Source: Curtobacterium guangdongense (GTDB taxonomy: Bacteria; Actinomycetota; Actinomycetes; Actinomycetales; Microbacteriaceae). From it: a DNA stretch of 64,000 nt. The stretch covers positions 351,227 to 415,226 of the forward strand of contig NZ_JBMPIT010000003.1 in assembly GCF_049341845.1 (NCBI RefSeq), written 5' to 3'. This document shows, piece by piece, positions 31,632-40,282 of this stretch (position 1 is the first letter of the stretch; every line of letters starts with the position of its first letter). A program made the translations under genes and the position numbers. The notes beneath the pieces were generated by a model. It did not search any database and was not told where the DNA came from. It saw nothing but the letters and a program-made list of their open reading frames with translations.

Positions 31632-32720
31632 TCAGCGTAGCGTCCGGGTTCCTGGCGCCGTTGTGAGTCCCCCGACAAGCGAACGGGCCGTTTCGAGGAG
31701 CTTGTCGACAGCCTCGTGCTCGCCGATCGAGATGCGGACGCCTTCGTCGGCGAACGCCCGGACGATGATCCCGGCCTGCTCGAACCGCTCGGCGGCAACC
31801 CCGGTGCGCTCCCCCGTCGCGAGCCACACGAAGTTGCCCTGGGCGTCCGGGACCTCCCAGCCCTGGGCGCGCAGCTCCGTGACGATGGTGTCCCGGCGCT
31901 CGGCCAGCTCGGCGACGCGCGCCAGGAGCTCGTCCTCGCGCTCCAGGCTGGCGAGCGCTGCCGCCTGGCCCTGCGCCGTGACGCTGAGCGGGATGGCGCA
32001 CGCACGGACGGCGTCGAGGACGTATGCCGGTCCGAGCGCGTATCCGACGCGGAGGCCGGCGAGGCCGTACGCCTTCGAGAAGGTGCGGAGCACGACGAGG
32101 TTCGGGTGGCGCTCGAGCAGCGGGACACCGTGCACGGCGTCGGAGTCGGTGACGAACTCGGCGTACGCCTCGTCGAGGACGACCAACACCTCGTCCGGGA
32201 CCTGCTTCATGAAGTGCTCGAACTCGGCCGCGGTCACGATCGGCCCGGTCGGGTTGTTCGGCGTGCAGACGATCACCATGCGGGTGCGCTCGGTGACCGC
32301 GGCCGCCATCGCGTCGAGGTCGTGTCCACCGTCGGCGCGGTTCGGGACCTGCACGCTCGTGGCACCGGCGACCGTGACGACGCCCGGGTACGCCTCGAAG
32401 GACCGCCATGCGTAGACGATCTCGTCACCGGGGCCGGACGTGGCCTTGGCGAGCTCGTGCAGGATCGCGACGCTGCCCGGGGCGATGTGGACCTCGTCGA
32501 CGGTGGTCCCGAAGCGGTTCGCCAGCTCGGCCCGCAACGCGAGCGCGGAGGCGTCGGGGTAGCGGTTGTACGCCGTCTGCGCCTGCACGGCCTCGATCAC
32601 GCCGGGCAGCGGCGGGAACGGGTTCTCGTTGCTGGAGAGCTTGAAGGCGTCCGCCGCGGCCTGTCGGCCCTGCTTGTAGGCGGGCAGCGATGCGATCTCG
32701 GGGCGGATGTGCACAGTCAC
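31632..32720 (-). CDS. PLP-dependent aminotransferase (aromatic / histidinol-phosphate type)
   Basis: 362-residue fold-type I enzyme. AFKLSSNENPFPPLPGV at the start, CTPNNPTGPIV, DEAYAEFV and the PLP lysine in TFSKAYGLAGLRVGYA (about residue 222) are characteristic of HisC-like enzymes. It is not in a histidine operon; position before the branched-chain dehydrogenase genes suggests an aromatic or branched-chain amino acid role. GTG start with TACGCT 6 nt upstream, probably leaderless. Confidence 0.87.
   Translation of the reverse strand: MTVHIRPEIASLPAYKQGRQAAADAFKLSSNENPFPPLPGVIEAVQAQTAYNRYPDASALALRAELANRFGTTVDEVHIAPGSVAILHELAKATSGPGDEIVYAWRSFEAYPGVVTVAGATSVQVPNRADGGHDLDAMAAAVTERTRMVIVCTPNNPTGPIVTAAEFEHFMKQVPDEVLVVLDEAYAEFVTDSDAVHGVPLLERHPNLVVLRTFSKAYGLAGLRVGYALGPAYVLDAVRACAIPLSVTAQGQAAALASLEREDELLARVAELAERRDTIVTELRAQGWEVPDAQGNFVWLATGERTGVAAERFEQAGIIVRAFADEGVRISIGEHEAVDKLLETARSLVGGLTTAPGTRTLR
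31634..31639 (-). promoter_or_regulatory. -10 box for E1alpha
   Basis: TACGCT, 7 nt before the ATG at 31626; lies within the last codons of the upstream aminotransferase gene. Confidence 0.45.
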
Positions 32721-32726
32721 CTTGCA

Positions 32727-32732
32727 AGCGTA
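32727..32732 (-). promoter_or_regulatory. -10 box for aminotransferase gene
   Basis: TACGCT, 6 nt before the GTG at 32720, inside the 40-bp gap to the divergent membrane-protein gene. Confidence 0.5.
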
Positions 32733-32760
32733 ACCGGCTGGTCCCGGGCATCATGGGTGC

Positions 32761-33159
32761 ATGCGATTCCTCGTCCGCCTCGTCATCAACGCCGTCGCGC
32801 TGTGGCTCACCACGCTCATCGTCAGCGGTGTCTCCGTCATCGCCTTCGGGGACGGCGGCGCGATCGCGACCGTCCTGACCTACCTGCTCGTCGCGTTCGT
32901 CTTCGGACTCGTCAACGCGGTGATCGGCACGCTCATCCGGATCGTGGCGTTCCCGATCTACATCCTGACCCTCGGGCTCATCTCCCTCGTCGTGAACGCC
33001 ATCCTGCTGCTCATCGTCGCCGGGATCTCGTCCGCGATCGGCTTCGGCCTGCAGGTGGAGTCGTTCGGCTGGGGTGTCGTCGGCGCCCTCGTGCTCGCCG
33101 TCTTCGCGTGGCTCATCGGGCTCTTCGTCCGCCCGGTCCTCAACCGTCAGCGCGCGTGA
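32761..33159 (+). CDS. Four-helix membrane protein, DUF360/YvlD (phage holin superfamily IV)
   Basis: 132 residues, four membrane helices (about 8-28, 38-58, 64-84 and 98-118), matching PF04020. Despite the holin name these are chromosomal membrane proteins of unknown function and no phage genes are nearby. The ATG has CATCAT 6 nt upstream. The next gene begins inside its stop (GTGA), so the protein, phosphatase and purB are coupled. Confidence 0.88.
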   Translation: MRFLVRLVINAVALWLTTLIVSGVSVIAFGDGGAIATVLTYLLVAFVFGLVNAVIGTLIRIVAFPIYILTLGLISLVVNAILLLIVAGISSAIGFGLQVESFGWGVVGALVLAVFAWLIGLFVRPVLNRQRA

Positions 33160-33659
33160 CCGCTCCGTCGTTCCGCGTCTCGTTCGTCTGCAGCGGGAAC
33201 ATCTGCCGGTCGCCGATGGCCGAGATCGTCTTCGCGAAGATCGTCGAGGACGCCGGTCTGACCGAGCAGTTCCAGGTCGAGTCGGCCGGCACGGGTGACT
33301 GGCACGTGGGTGAACCCGCCGACGAGCGCACGATCGCAGCACTCGCGGCGCGCGGATACGATGGCAGCAGGCATCGCGCCCGTCAGTTCGACCCGGACCG
33401 GTTCCCGGAACTCGACCTGGTGGTCGCACTCGACCGCTCCCACGAACGCATCCTGCGATCGTGGGCACCCACGATGGACGACGCCGCGAAGGTGACGCTG
33501 TTGCTGCGGTACGACGACGCCTGGCCCGAGCAGGCCGACGTTCCGGATCCGTACTACGCGGACCGGCACGAGTTCGACCGGGTCCTCAGCACGGTCGAAC
33601 GGGCCTGCCGAGCACTCTTCCACCAGATCGAACCGGCCGTCCGCCAGGGAGCACCATGA
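33156..33659 (+). CDS. Low-molecular-weight protein-tyrosine-phosphatase
   Basis: 167 residues. Catalytic P-loop VCSGNICRS (C12, R18) and the acid Asp in DPYYADRHEF near residue 129. Such enzymes dephosphorylate protein tyrosines or, in some relatives, arsenate. GTG start overlapping the previous stop; overlaps purB by 4 nt at its end. Confidence 0.93.
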   Translation: MTAPSFRVSFVCSGNICRSPMAEIVFAKIVEDAGLTEQFQVESAGTGDWHVGEPADERTIAALAARGYDGSRHRARQFDPDRFPELDLVVALDRSHERILRSWAPTMDDAAKVTLLLRYDDAWPEQADVPDPYYADRHEFDRVLSTVERACRALFHQIEPAVRQGAP

Positions 33660-35041
33660 CCCCCCTTCCCCCGCAGCCGATCAGCCCCCTCGACGGGCGG
33701 TACTACCCGGTCGTGCACACGGTGGGCGAGCACCTCTCCGAGGCCGGCCTGAACCGCGCCCGCATCACCGTCGAGGTGGAGTGGCTCGTCTTCCTCACCG
33801 ACCACGCGATGTTCACCACGTCGCCGCTGTCCGTCGACGACAAGGCCGCCCTCCGCGCCGTCGTCACCGACTTCGGCCAGGCGCAGATCGCCGAGCTCGC
33901 GGAGATCGAGGCGACGACCCGGCACGACGTCAAGGCGGTCGAGTACTTCGTGCGCCGTCGACTCTCCGACCTCGGCCTCGACGCCATCGCCGAGCTGACG
34001 CACTTCGCCTGCACGAGCGAGGACATCAACAACCTCTCCTACGCGCTGACGATCAAGGACGCCGTCGAACAGGTCTGGCTGCCCGCGTTCAAGGCCGTCG
34101 TCGCCCGACTGACCGAGATCGCCACCGAGCTCCGCGCCGTCCCGATGCTGTCCCACACGCACGGGCAGCCCGCGACCCCGACGACGCTCGGCAAGGAGCT
34201 CGCGGTGGTCGTGTACCGCCTGGAGCGCGTCCTGGCCCAGATCGAGGGCGGCGAGTACCTCGGCAAGTTCTCCGGCGCGACCGGCACCTTCTCGGCACAC
34301 CTCGCCGCGGATCCCGAGGCCGACTGGCCCGCGCTCAGCCGCGAGTTCGTCGAGGGCCTCGGCCTGACGTGGAACCCGCTCACCACGCAGATCGAGTCGC
34401 ACGACTGGCAGGCGGAGCTCTACGACCGGATCCGCCACGCGAACCGGATCCTGCACAACCTGGCGACCGACGTGTGGACCTACATCTCGATGGGGTACTT
34501 CACGCAGATCCCGGTCGCCGGTGCCACGGGCTCGTCGACGATGCCGCACAAGATCAACCCGATCCGCTTCGAGAACGCGGAGGCGAACCTCGAGATCTCG
34601 TCGGCGCTCTTCTCCACCCTGTCGGAGACGCTCGTCACGAGCCGCCTGCAGCGCGACCTCACGGACTCCACCACGCAGCGGAACGTCGGTGTCGCGGTCG
34701 GGCACTCGCTGCTCGCGCTCGACAACCTCCGTCGTGGGCTCGGCGAGATCGCCGTGAACGAGCAGCGCCTGGCCGAGGACCTCGACGGCAACTGGGAGGT
34801 GCTCGGTGAGGCGATCCAGACGGTCATCCGCGCCGAGGTCACCGCCGGGCAGTCCGACATCGAGGACCCCTACGCGATGCTCAAGGAGCTGACCCGCGGC
34901 AAGCGCATCGGCCAGCAGGACCTGATCGCGTTCGTGAACGGGCTCGACATCTCGGACGGCGCGAAGGCCCGGTTGACGAACCTCACCCCGGCGACCTACA
35001 CCGGTCTGGCGGACGAGCTCGTCGACCACCTCGAGGTCTGA
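33656..35041 (+). CDS. purB: Adenylosuccinate lyase
   Basis: 461 residues. Converts SAICAR to AICAR and adenylosuccinate to AMP in purine synthesis. Signature GSSTMPHKINPIRFENAEAN, HTHGQPATPTTLGKEL and TSEDINNLSYAL are all present, in the E. coli-type (longer) PurB subfamily that begins SPLDGRYYP. Last gene of a coupled three-gene unit. Confidence 0.97.
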   Translation: MTPLPPQPISPLDGRYYPVVHTVGEHLSEAGLNRARITVEVEWLVFLTDHAMFTTSPLSVDDKAALRAVVTDFGQAQIAELAEIEATTRHDVKAVEYFVRRRLSDLGLDAIAELTHFACTSEDINNLSYALTIKDAVEQVWLPAFKAVVARLTEIATELRAVPMLSHTHGQPATPTTLGKELAVVVYRLERVLAQIEGGEYLGKFSGATGTFSAHLAADPEADWPALSREFVEGLGLTWNPLTTQIESHDWQAELYDRIRHANRILHNLATDVWTYISMGYFTQIPVAGATGSSTMPHKINPIRFENAEANLEISSALFSTLSETLVTSRLQRDLTDSTTQRNVGVAVGHSLLALDNLRRGLGEIAVNEQRLAEDLDGNWEVLGEAIQTVIRAEVTAGQSDIEDPYAMLKELTRGKRIGQQDLIAFVNGLDISDGAKARLTNLTPATYTGLADELVDHLEV

Positions 35042-35118
35042 CGGCGCGCGGCTACCGAACCGCTGTACATCCTGATAGGTTCGTCGAGCTGAGTAGAACT
35101 CAGGCCGGGGGGCGTCAC

Positions 35119-35143
35119 AGAGGATGCACTCCTGTGCACCTCT
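35119..35143 (+). promoter_or_regulatory. Leader hairpin before secreted-protein gene
   Basis: AGAGGATGCAC pairs with GTGCACCTCT (one bulged A, TCCT loop) 6 nt before the start codon, and a second small inverted repeat CTGAGT/ACTCAG lies at 35089-35103. It may affect translation or mRNA stability. Confidence 0.45.
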
Positions 35144-35149
35144 GATCGG

Positions 35150-36370
35150 ATGGAACTCCACACCGTGCTTCGCTCCCGAATCGCCGCGGCCGCTGTCGGC
35201 GCGTCCGTGCTCGGCCTCACCGCCGCGCTCGTGCCCACCGTCTCGAACGCCGCCGACGACGCTGTCTCCCCCGCCACCTCGGTGGTCACGTGGGCCGACA
35301 GCCCCGCCGACTTCACCGCCATCGACACCCAGGCCGACACGCCGGCGATCCCGGCTGGCTGGTCCTGGTTGGGCATCCAGCAGGACGGGAGCGACTACGC
35401 GACCTCCCTGGACCAGGTCGCGTCGTTCGGCGCCGACGGCGTCACGGCGAAGGACGGCTCCGCGGTGCTGCTGCTGCACCCGCTGCAGTCCACCGTCGCC
35501 CCGAACGCACTCGCCGGACTCATCGACGACGCGGCCGCGAACGCCGGTGGCGACACCGAGGTGGGCCTCCTCGTCGCGAAGGCGAGCTCGCCGACCCTCG
35601 TCGAGGAGACCGTCTACACGACGGGTGGCCTGCAGGGCGCCGACACCGTCTGGGCCGGCGGAGAGTCGACCGACGCGCTCGCAACCCAGCTGCAGACCGA
35701 TGGCGACGTCGTCTTCGGGTACGCCGTCGTCCTGAACGGCGCGACCGCGACACCGCCCGCGACCGACGAGCCCACGCCGGCCCCGACCGAGACGCCCGCA
35801 CCGACGGAGACGCCGGCACCGACCGAGACGCCCGCTCCGAGCGAGACCACGGCGCCGACCAGCACCCCGGCCGCCCGTTCGGCTGCACCGGAGCGGGGCG
35901 TCGAGAAGCTCCTGCCGCAGGCATCCGCAGCGAACTCCTTCGCCGCGCGCGCCGCCGTCCCCGCCGACTCCGGCATCGCGGACCTGGTGATCGACGACAG
36001 CACGACGTACTTCACCCCGCAGCCCACCGCCGCGGTGTCGAGCACCTCGCTGTCGCTGACCGTCAGCCAGGCCACCAGCACCGGCTTCGCCGTGACGGGG
36101 TCGGGCTTCGCGCCGGGCGAGACCGTCGGTGTCGCCCTCGCCCAGGGCCAGTCCGGCTCGGAGCTGCCCGGAACGCTGACCGCGGACGCCGACGGCAACA
36201 TCACCGGCACCGTCGTCCTGCCGGCCGGCGCGACCGCCGGTGCCTGGACGCTGGTGTTCGTCGGGACCTCCTCGGCACAGACCGCCTCGGTCGCGATCAC
36301 CGTGACCGCCGACCCGGCCGTGGCACCCGTCGCGACCCCGGTCTCGGGTCGGGCGACCTTCACCGGCTGA
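35150..36370 (+). CDS. Secreted protein with Thr-Pro-Glu repeats
   Basis: 406 residues. Signal peptide (about 1-33, VSNAAD cleavage area), a globular region (35-200), then a repeated TPAPTE unit (about 205-232) as a wall-spanning stretch, a linker, and a C-terminal Ig-like beta domain (about 300-395). No anchoring signal is visible. It is directly before an L,D-transpeptidase gene, 2 bp apart, so a role at the peptidoglycan is likely. Start is uncertain: ATG 35150 or GTG 35165. Confidence 0.72.
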   Translation: MELHTVLRSRIAAAAVGASVLGLTAALVPTVSNAADDAVSPATSVVTWADSPADFTAIDTQADTPAIPAGWSWLGIQQDGSDYATSLDQVASFGADGVTAKDGSAVLLLHPLQSTVAPNALAGLIDDAAANAGGDTEVGLLVAKASSPTLVEETVYTTGGLQGADTVWAGGESTDALATQLQTDGDVVFGYAVVLNGATATPPATDEPTPAPTETPAPTETPAPTETPAPSETTAPTSTPAARSAAPERGVEKLLPQASAANSFAARAAVPADSGIADLVIDDSTTYFTPQPTAAVSSTSLSLTVSQATSTGFAVTGSGFAPGETVGVALAQGQSGSELPGTLTADADGNITGTVVLPAGATAGAWTLVFVGTSSAQTASVAITVTADPAVAPVATPVSGRATFTG

Positions 36371-36372
36371 CC

Positions 36373-37176
36373 TTGCGGTTCATCCCGACCGAGCCACGGC
36401 GGCGCGCGACCCTGGTCGCCGCCGCCGTGGCCGTCGTGTGCGCGGGTGCCGTCGCGATCGTCGTGACCAGCACGATGTCCACCGGGACCCCGGCGCCGTC
36501 CCACAGCGCGGTCGCGGCGTCGCCCAGCGCGACGCCCACTCCCCGCGCCTCCGGGTCTCCGGCGCCGCAGGACGCGATCGACGCCCCTGCGACGACCACG
36601 GTCGCCGCGGCCACGCGTGACTCGGTCCCGGTGAGCGCCGAGCCGGGCGGTGCCGTGACGGAACGTCTGTCCAACCCCCAGGAGTCCGGTGCTCCGCTCG
36701 TCCTCCGGGTGGTGGACCAGCGGGACGGCTGGGCGCAGGTGCAGCTCGCCCAGCGCCCGAACGGCAGCACCGGGTGGGTCCCCACGAGCGCCGTGGAGCT
36801 CTCGACGACGCCGTACGCGATCGTCGTCACCGAGGCGTCCAACACCCTCGACCTGTACAAGGACGGTTCGGTCCTGCACAGCTACCCGGTCGCGACCGGC
36901 ACCGGTGGCACACCGACCCCCACCGGCCGGTTCGCGCTCACGGAGCTCCTCGCGCCGACGAACGACGGGTACGGCCCGTACGCGTACGGCACGACGGCGT
37001 TCTCGGACGTCCTCAACTCGTTCGGCGGCGGCCCCGGTCAGATCGGGCTGCACGGCACCAACGACTCGTCGAGCATCGGGTCGGGCGCCTCGCACGGGTG
37101 TGTCCGCATGCACAACGCCGACATCACCGCTCTCGCGAAGCTCCTGCCGCTCGGCACCCCGTTCCAGGTCCGCTGA
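36373..37176 (+). CDS. L,D-transpeptidase (YkuD family) with SH3-like domain
   Basis: 267 residues. Membrane anchor/signal helix (about 13-33), Pro/Ser/Thr-rich linker, SH3-like domain (about 75-140) and YkuD catalytic domain (about 145-265) with SHGCVRMHN, the cysteine nucleophile motif, near residue 237. Forms 3-3 peptidoglycan cross-links or anchors proteins. TTG at 36373 is proposed as start: no ATG/GTG upstream of the helix is in frame. Translation may couple to the preceding gene. Followed by composite repeat A3. Confidence 0.85.
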   Translation: MRFIPTEPRRRATLVAAAVAVVCAGAVAIVVTSTMSTGTPAPSHSAVAASPSATPTPRASGSPAPQDAIDAPATTTVAAATRDSVPVSAEPGGAVTERLSNPQESGAPLVLRVVDQRDGWAQVQLAQRPNGSTGWVPTSAVELSTTPYAIVVTEASNTLDLYKDGSVLHSYPVATGTGGTPTPTGRFALTELLAPTNDGYGPYAYGTTAFSDVLNSFGGGPGQIGLHGTNDSSSIGSGASHGCVRMHNADITALAKLLPLGTPFQVR

Positions 37177-37186
37177 CACCGCGGCC

Positions 37187-37272
37187 GATTCGCGCGGAGG
37201 CGGTCGAATCGCGCGTAAGAGGCCGGTTTTTCGGACCTCCCACGCGCGATTCCGCTTCCTACGCGCGTTTTG
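37187..37272. repeat. Composite palindromic element, part A, copy 3
   Basis: Two left units (GATTCGCGCGGAGG and TCGAATCGCGCGTAAGA), a T-rich loop GGTTTTTCGG, then two right units (CCCACGCGCGATTCCGC, CCTACGCGCGTTTTG). Between convergent L,D-transpeptidase and LysR genes; a degenerate half of palindrome B (GAACGGGAGGCGCGG) follows at about 37296. Confidence 0.8.
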
Positions 37273-37338
37273 ACCCTCACCGCGCAGGTTGCATCGAACG
37301 GGAGGCGCGGGTCGCGTCCGCGCGCCGGCCCGGCCCCG

Positions 37339-38247
37339 TCAGGCGGTGACGTCCAGGGCGGTGGCGACCAGTGCCTCCAGGACGGTGCGGACCACGGGGC
37401 GGACCGCACGGTCCTGTTGGACCAGCGCCTCGATCCGGCGGCCGGCGCGGACGTCCGCCAGCTCCGCCAGGTGGAAGCGTCCCGGCGCACGCGTGCCGGA
37501 GGTGTAGCGCGGGACGAGCGCGACGCCGTGACCAGCTGCCACCAGGTTCTCGATGAGCGGCAGGTGGATCGTGCGGAACGCGACCTCGGGCGGGGTGTCC
37601 GTCGCCGCCGCCATCGCGGTGAGCACCCGGTCGATCGGGTAGTCCTCGGGGACGCCGATCCAGGTCTCGTCGATGACCTCGTCGATGTGCACGCGGTCGT
37701 GGCCCGCCAGCGGGTGTCCGGGCGGCAGCGCGACGTCGAGCGGCTCCCGGAGCAGCGGAACGGTCTCGAGCGCTGCCCGGCCGGCGGGAGCGGCGCCGTC
37801 GGGCCGGTGCCCGACGACGACGTCGTGGTCGGCCGTGAGCGGGGCGAACTCCCCCTCGCTGACGTCCACGTCCGACAGGGTCAGCCGGATGCCGGGGTGC
37901 GCGCGCATCCGGGTCAGGAGCCCCGGCAGCAGCAGCTCGGCCGCTGACGGGAAGATCGCCAGGTCGACGGTCCCCGATCCGCCGCCGAGGTGTTCCTGCC
38001 AGGCCGCGTCGACGGTCGCGATCGCGGTGGCGACGCCGTTCGCGAGCCCGGCGAGCACCCGGCCGTGCTCGGTGAGCCGGACGCCGCGACCGACACGCTC
38101 GACCAGGGGGACGCCGACCTGACGCTGCAGCGTCTGGAGCTGCTGCGAGACCGCGCTCGGCGTGCGGTGGGTGGCCGCGGCGACCGCCGTCACCGAGCCA
38201 CGCTCGCCGAGTTCGCGGAGCACCGGCAGCAGCGCGACGTCGAACAT
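37339..38247 (-). CDS. LysR-family transcriptional regulator
   Basis: 302 residues. N-terminal winged HTH (about 15-60: RGSVTAVAAATHRTPSAVSQQLQTL) and periplasmic-binding-protein-like effector domain. Divergent from an EamA exporter gene, so it probably regulates that exporter and itself. The ATG has TAGGGT 6 nt upstream, indicating a leaderless message. Confidence 0.92.
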   Translation of the reverse strand: MFDVALLPVLRELGERGSVTAVAAATHRTPSAVSQQLQTLQRQVGVPLVERVGRGVRLTEHGRVLAGLANGVATAIATVDAAWQEHLGGGSGTVDLAIFPSAAELLLPGLLTRMRAHPGIRLTLSDVDVSEGEFAPLTADHDVVVGHRPDGAAPAGRAALETVPLLREPLDVALPPGHPLAGHDRVHIDEVIDETWIGVPEDYPIDRVLTAMAAATDTPPEVAFRTIHLPLIENLVAAGHGVALVPRYTSGTRAPGRFHLAELADVRAGRRIEALVQQDRAVRPVVRTVLEALVATALDVTA

Positions 38248-38253
38248 GCAGTG

Positions 38254-38259
38254 ACCCTA
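38254..38259 (-). promoter_or_regulatory. -10 box for LysR gene
   Basis: TAGGGT, 6 nt before the ATG at 38247. Confidence 0.5.
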
Positions 38260-38318
38260 CAACGTCCGTGCAGAAACGTTCGCTGGTACTACCGCGTTTG
38301 TCGCGACACCATCGGAAC

Positions 38319-39335
38319 GTGCTCGTTCGTGACCGTCTCCTCGCCCTCGTCGTCGCCGTCGTCTGGGGACTGAACTTCCCCGCGACGGCGCTCGCCCTGG
38401 AGCACTTCCCACCGTTCCTGCTCGCCGCCGTGCGGTTCACGCTGCTCGCGATCCCGACGCTGGTGTTCGTCCCGCGCCCGAAGATCCCGTTCGGGCGGCT
38501 ACTGCTGGTCGGGTTCGGGCTCGGGGTCCTGCAGTTCGCCTTCCTGTACCTCAGCATGGCGTCGGGGATGCCGTCGGGGCTCGCGTCGCTCGTGCTGCAG
38601 GCCTCTGCGCCGTTCACGGTCGTGCTCGCCGGGGTGTTCCTCCGCGAACGGCTCAGCGGTCGGCAGGTCGCCGGGGTGACGATCGCCGTGTGCGCACTGG
38701 CCGCCATCGCCGTGCACCGGTCGCAGACGGCGGCACTGCTGCCCGTCGTGCTCGCGCTGTGCGGTGCGATGGGGTGGGCGATCGGCAACGTCGCGACACG
38801 TCGGGCGGGGGCCGCGAACCCGCTGCACCTGACGCTCTGGTGGTCGGTCGTGCCGCCGATCCCGATGGCCGTGCTGTCGCTGACGGTCGAGGGGCCGGCG
38901 CGCATCGGTCACGCGCTCGGCACCGCCTTCACGCCGGCAGCGCTCCCAGCCGACCTCGGGCTGCTCTACATCGTGCTCGTGGCGACGCTCGTCGGGTACG
39001 GCATCTGGTCGCGGTTGCTGGCGACGTACCCGTCGAGCACCGTGGCGCCGTTCTCGATGCTCGTCCCCGTCGTCGGGGTGCTCGCATCGTGGGCGGCGTT
39101 CGGCGAGGTGCCCGACCTGGTCGAGGTCCTGGCGGGCGCGGTCGTCGTCGGCGGGGTGCTGTGGGCGTCCAGGCCGTCGCGCGCGGTTCCGTCGAGGGAA
39201 TCGAGGGAACAGAAGACGTCGGGTGTGCCCGCGCCAGCCGACGATTTCTGTTCCCTCGATCCCGGGAGCGGCGCGAGGAGCGCGAGCGGCGCCGCGCGGC
39301 CCCTCAGCCCCGGTGCTGCCGACGCTCGGCGATGA
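38319..39335 (+). CDS. EamA/DMT-family exporter
   Basis: 338 residues with ten helices in two EamA repeats (about 4-130 and 145-285). Likely amino acid or metabolite exporter. GTG at 38319 was chosen because CACCAT lies 6 nt upstream and because the helix starts at once after it. The last 45 residues are hydrophilic (RAVPSRESREQKTSG...) and are encoded largely by an inverted-repeat element; the 3' end overlaps the convergent epimerase gene by 32 bp. Confidence 0.87.
   Translation: MLVRDRLLALVVAVVWGLNFPATALALEHFPPFLLAAVRFTLLAIPTLVFVPRPKIPFGRLLLVGFGLGVLQFAFLYLSMASGMPSGLASLVLQASAPFTVVLAGVFLRERLSGRQVAGVTIAVCALAAIAVHRSQTAALLPVVLALCGAMGWAIGNVATRRAGAANPLHLTLWWSVVPPIPMAVLSLTVEGPARIGHALGTAFTPAALPADLGLLYIVLVATLVGYGIWSRLLATYPSSTVAPFSMLVPVVGVLASWAAFGEVPDLVEVLAGAVVVGGVLWASRPSRAVPSRESREQKTSGVPAPADDFCSLDPGSGARSASGAARPLSPGAADARR
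39200..39260. repeat. 61-nt inverted-repeat element, variant inside EamA tail
   Basis: ATCGAGGGAACAGAA (39200-39214) and its exact inverse (39246-39260) with a 31-nt spacer. Twelve of fifteen arm bases match the three copies near 27 kb, and the spacer length is the same. Confidence 0.8.
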
Positions 39336-40281
39336 TGTTCGCGAGGGCGCCGCGGAGCAGCGGGTACCGGAACTCGTAGCCCGCCTCGACCAGACGCGTC
39401 GGGACGACCCACCGGCTCTTCAGCACGAGCTCGGTCTCGGTCCGGATCGCGAACGACCCGATCTCGAGCATCCACCGCCACGTGGGCAGGCCGAACCGTC
39501 GCCCGACGGCGTCCCGGATCGTCGCCATCACCGTGCGGTTGTCCGACGGGTTCGGGCTGGTGACGTTCACGACGCCGTCGATCGCGTCGTGGTCGCGGAT
39601 GAACCGGATGGAGCCGAGGACGTCCGCGATGTGCACCCAGCTGAACCGCTGCCGGCCCCGGGTGTGCCGGTCGTGGTGGTACGTGCCTGCGGCGAGGCGC
39701 GCCGGCGTCGGGAACCAGGCGCCGTCGTACTGTGGGCCGCCGAGCCCGGCCTGCGCGAGCCGGATCAGCGGGACCAGGGCGCTGCCGTCACCGAGGACGA
39801 TCGCCATCCGGAGTGCCACACGGCGGGTGCCGGGCAGGTCCGCACCGAAGAAGGCGTCCTCCCACGCGCGGGCGACCCCGACCGAGAAGCCCTCGCCGAG
39901 CTCTCCCGTCGCCTCGTCCTGCGGCCGGTCGTCGGCGTGCCGGTAGATCGTCGCGGTCGAGGCGTTCAGCCACAGCGGCGGCGGGTGCTCGGACGTGCGG
40001 ATCGCCTCGGTGAGTTCGAGCGTGGTGTCCACCCGGGAGCGGATGATCTCGGCGCGGTTCCGGCGTCCGTAGCGGCAGTTCACGCTCTTGCCGGCCATGT
40101 TCACGACGATCGCGGCACCGTCCACGAGCTCGCGGATGCGGAGGGTGTTGCCCCACACGGCATCGCCCGTCCGGCCGATCGTGACGACCTCGTAGCCCTC
40201 CTCGCGGAAGGCCTCCTGGAGGTACCTGCCCACGAAGCCGCTCGCCCCCGCGATCACCGCGCGGCCCATCTGGTCGTTCAT
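39304..40281 (-). CDS. TIGR01777-family NAD-dependent epimerase/dehydratase
   Basis: 325-residue SDR-type protein. AVIAGASGFVGRYL (about 7-20) is the NAD-binding glycine motif; VNMAGKSVNCRYG and WLNASTATIYRH match the TIGR01777/YfcH pattern, and the C-terminal DUF1731 region (NVTSPNP...) is present. Substrate unknown. Its start lies 1 nt after the DUF4166 stop, so the two are cotranscribed. Confidence 0.88.
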   Translation of the reverse strand: MNDQMGRAVIAGASGFVGRYLQEAFREEGYEVVTIGRTGDAVWGNTLRIRELVDGAAIVVNMAGKSVNCRYGRRNRAEIIRSRVDTTLELTEAIRTSEHPPPLWLNASTATIYRHADDRPQDEATGELGEGFSVGVARAWEDAFFGADLPGTRRVALRMAIVLGDGSALVPLIRLAQAGLGGPQYDGAWFPTPARLAAGTYHHDRHTRGRQRFSWVHIADVLGSIRFIRDHDAIDGVVNVTSPNPSDNRTVMATIRDAVGRRFGLPTWRWMLEIGSFAIRTETELVLKSRWVVPTRLVEAGYEFRYPLLRGALANIIAERRQHRG

Positions 40282-40282
40282 C

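Noticed and set aside
31632..32720. Assignment as hisC
   Set aside because: Sequence alone does not separate histidinol-phosphate from aromatic aminotransferases and no other his gene is nearby.
32761..33159. Prophage remnant suggested by the 'phage holin' family name
   Set aside because: No other phage genes are near, the protein is a widespread chromosomal membrane family and it is coupled to a phosphatase and purB.
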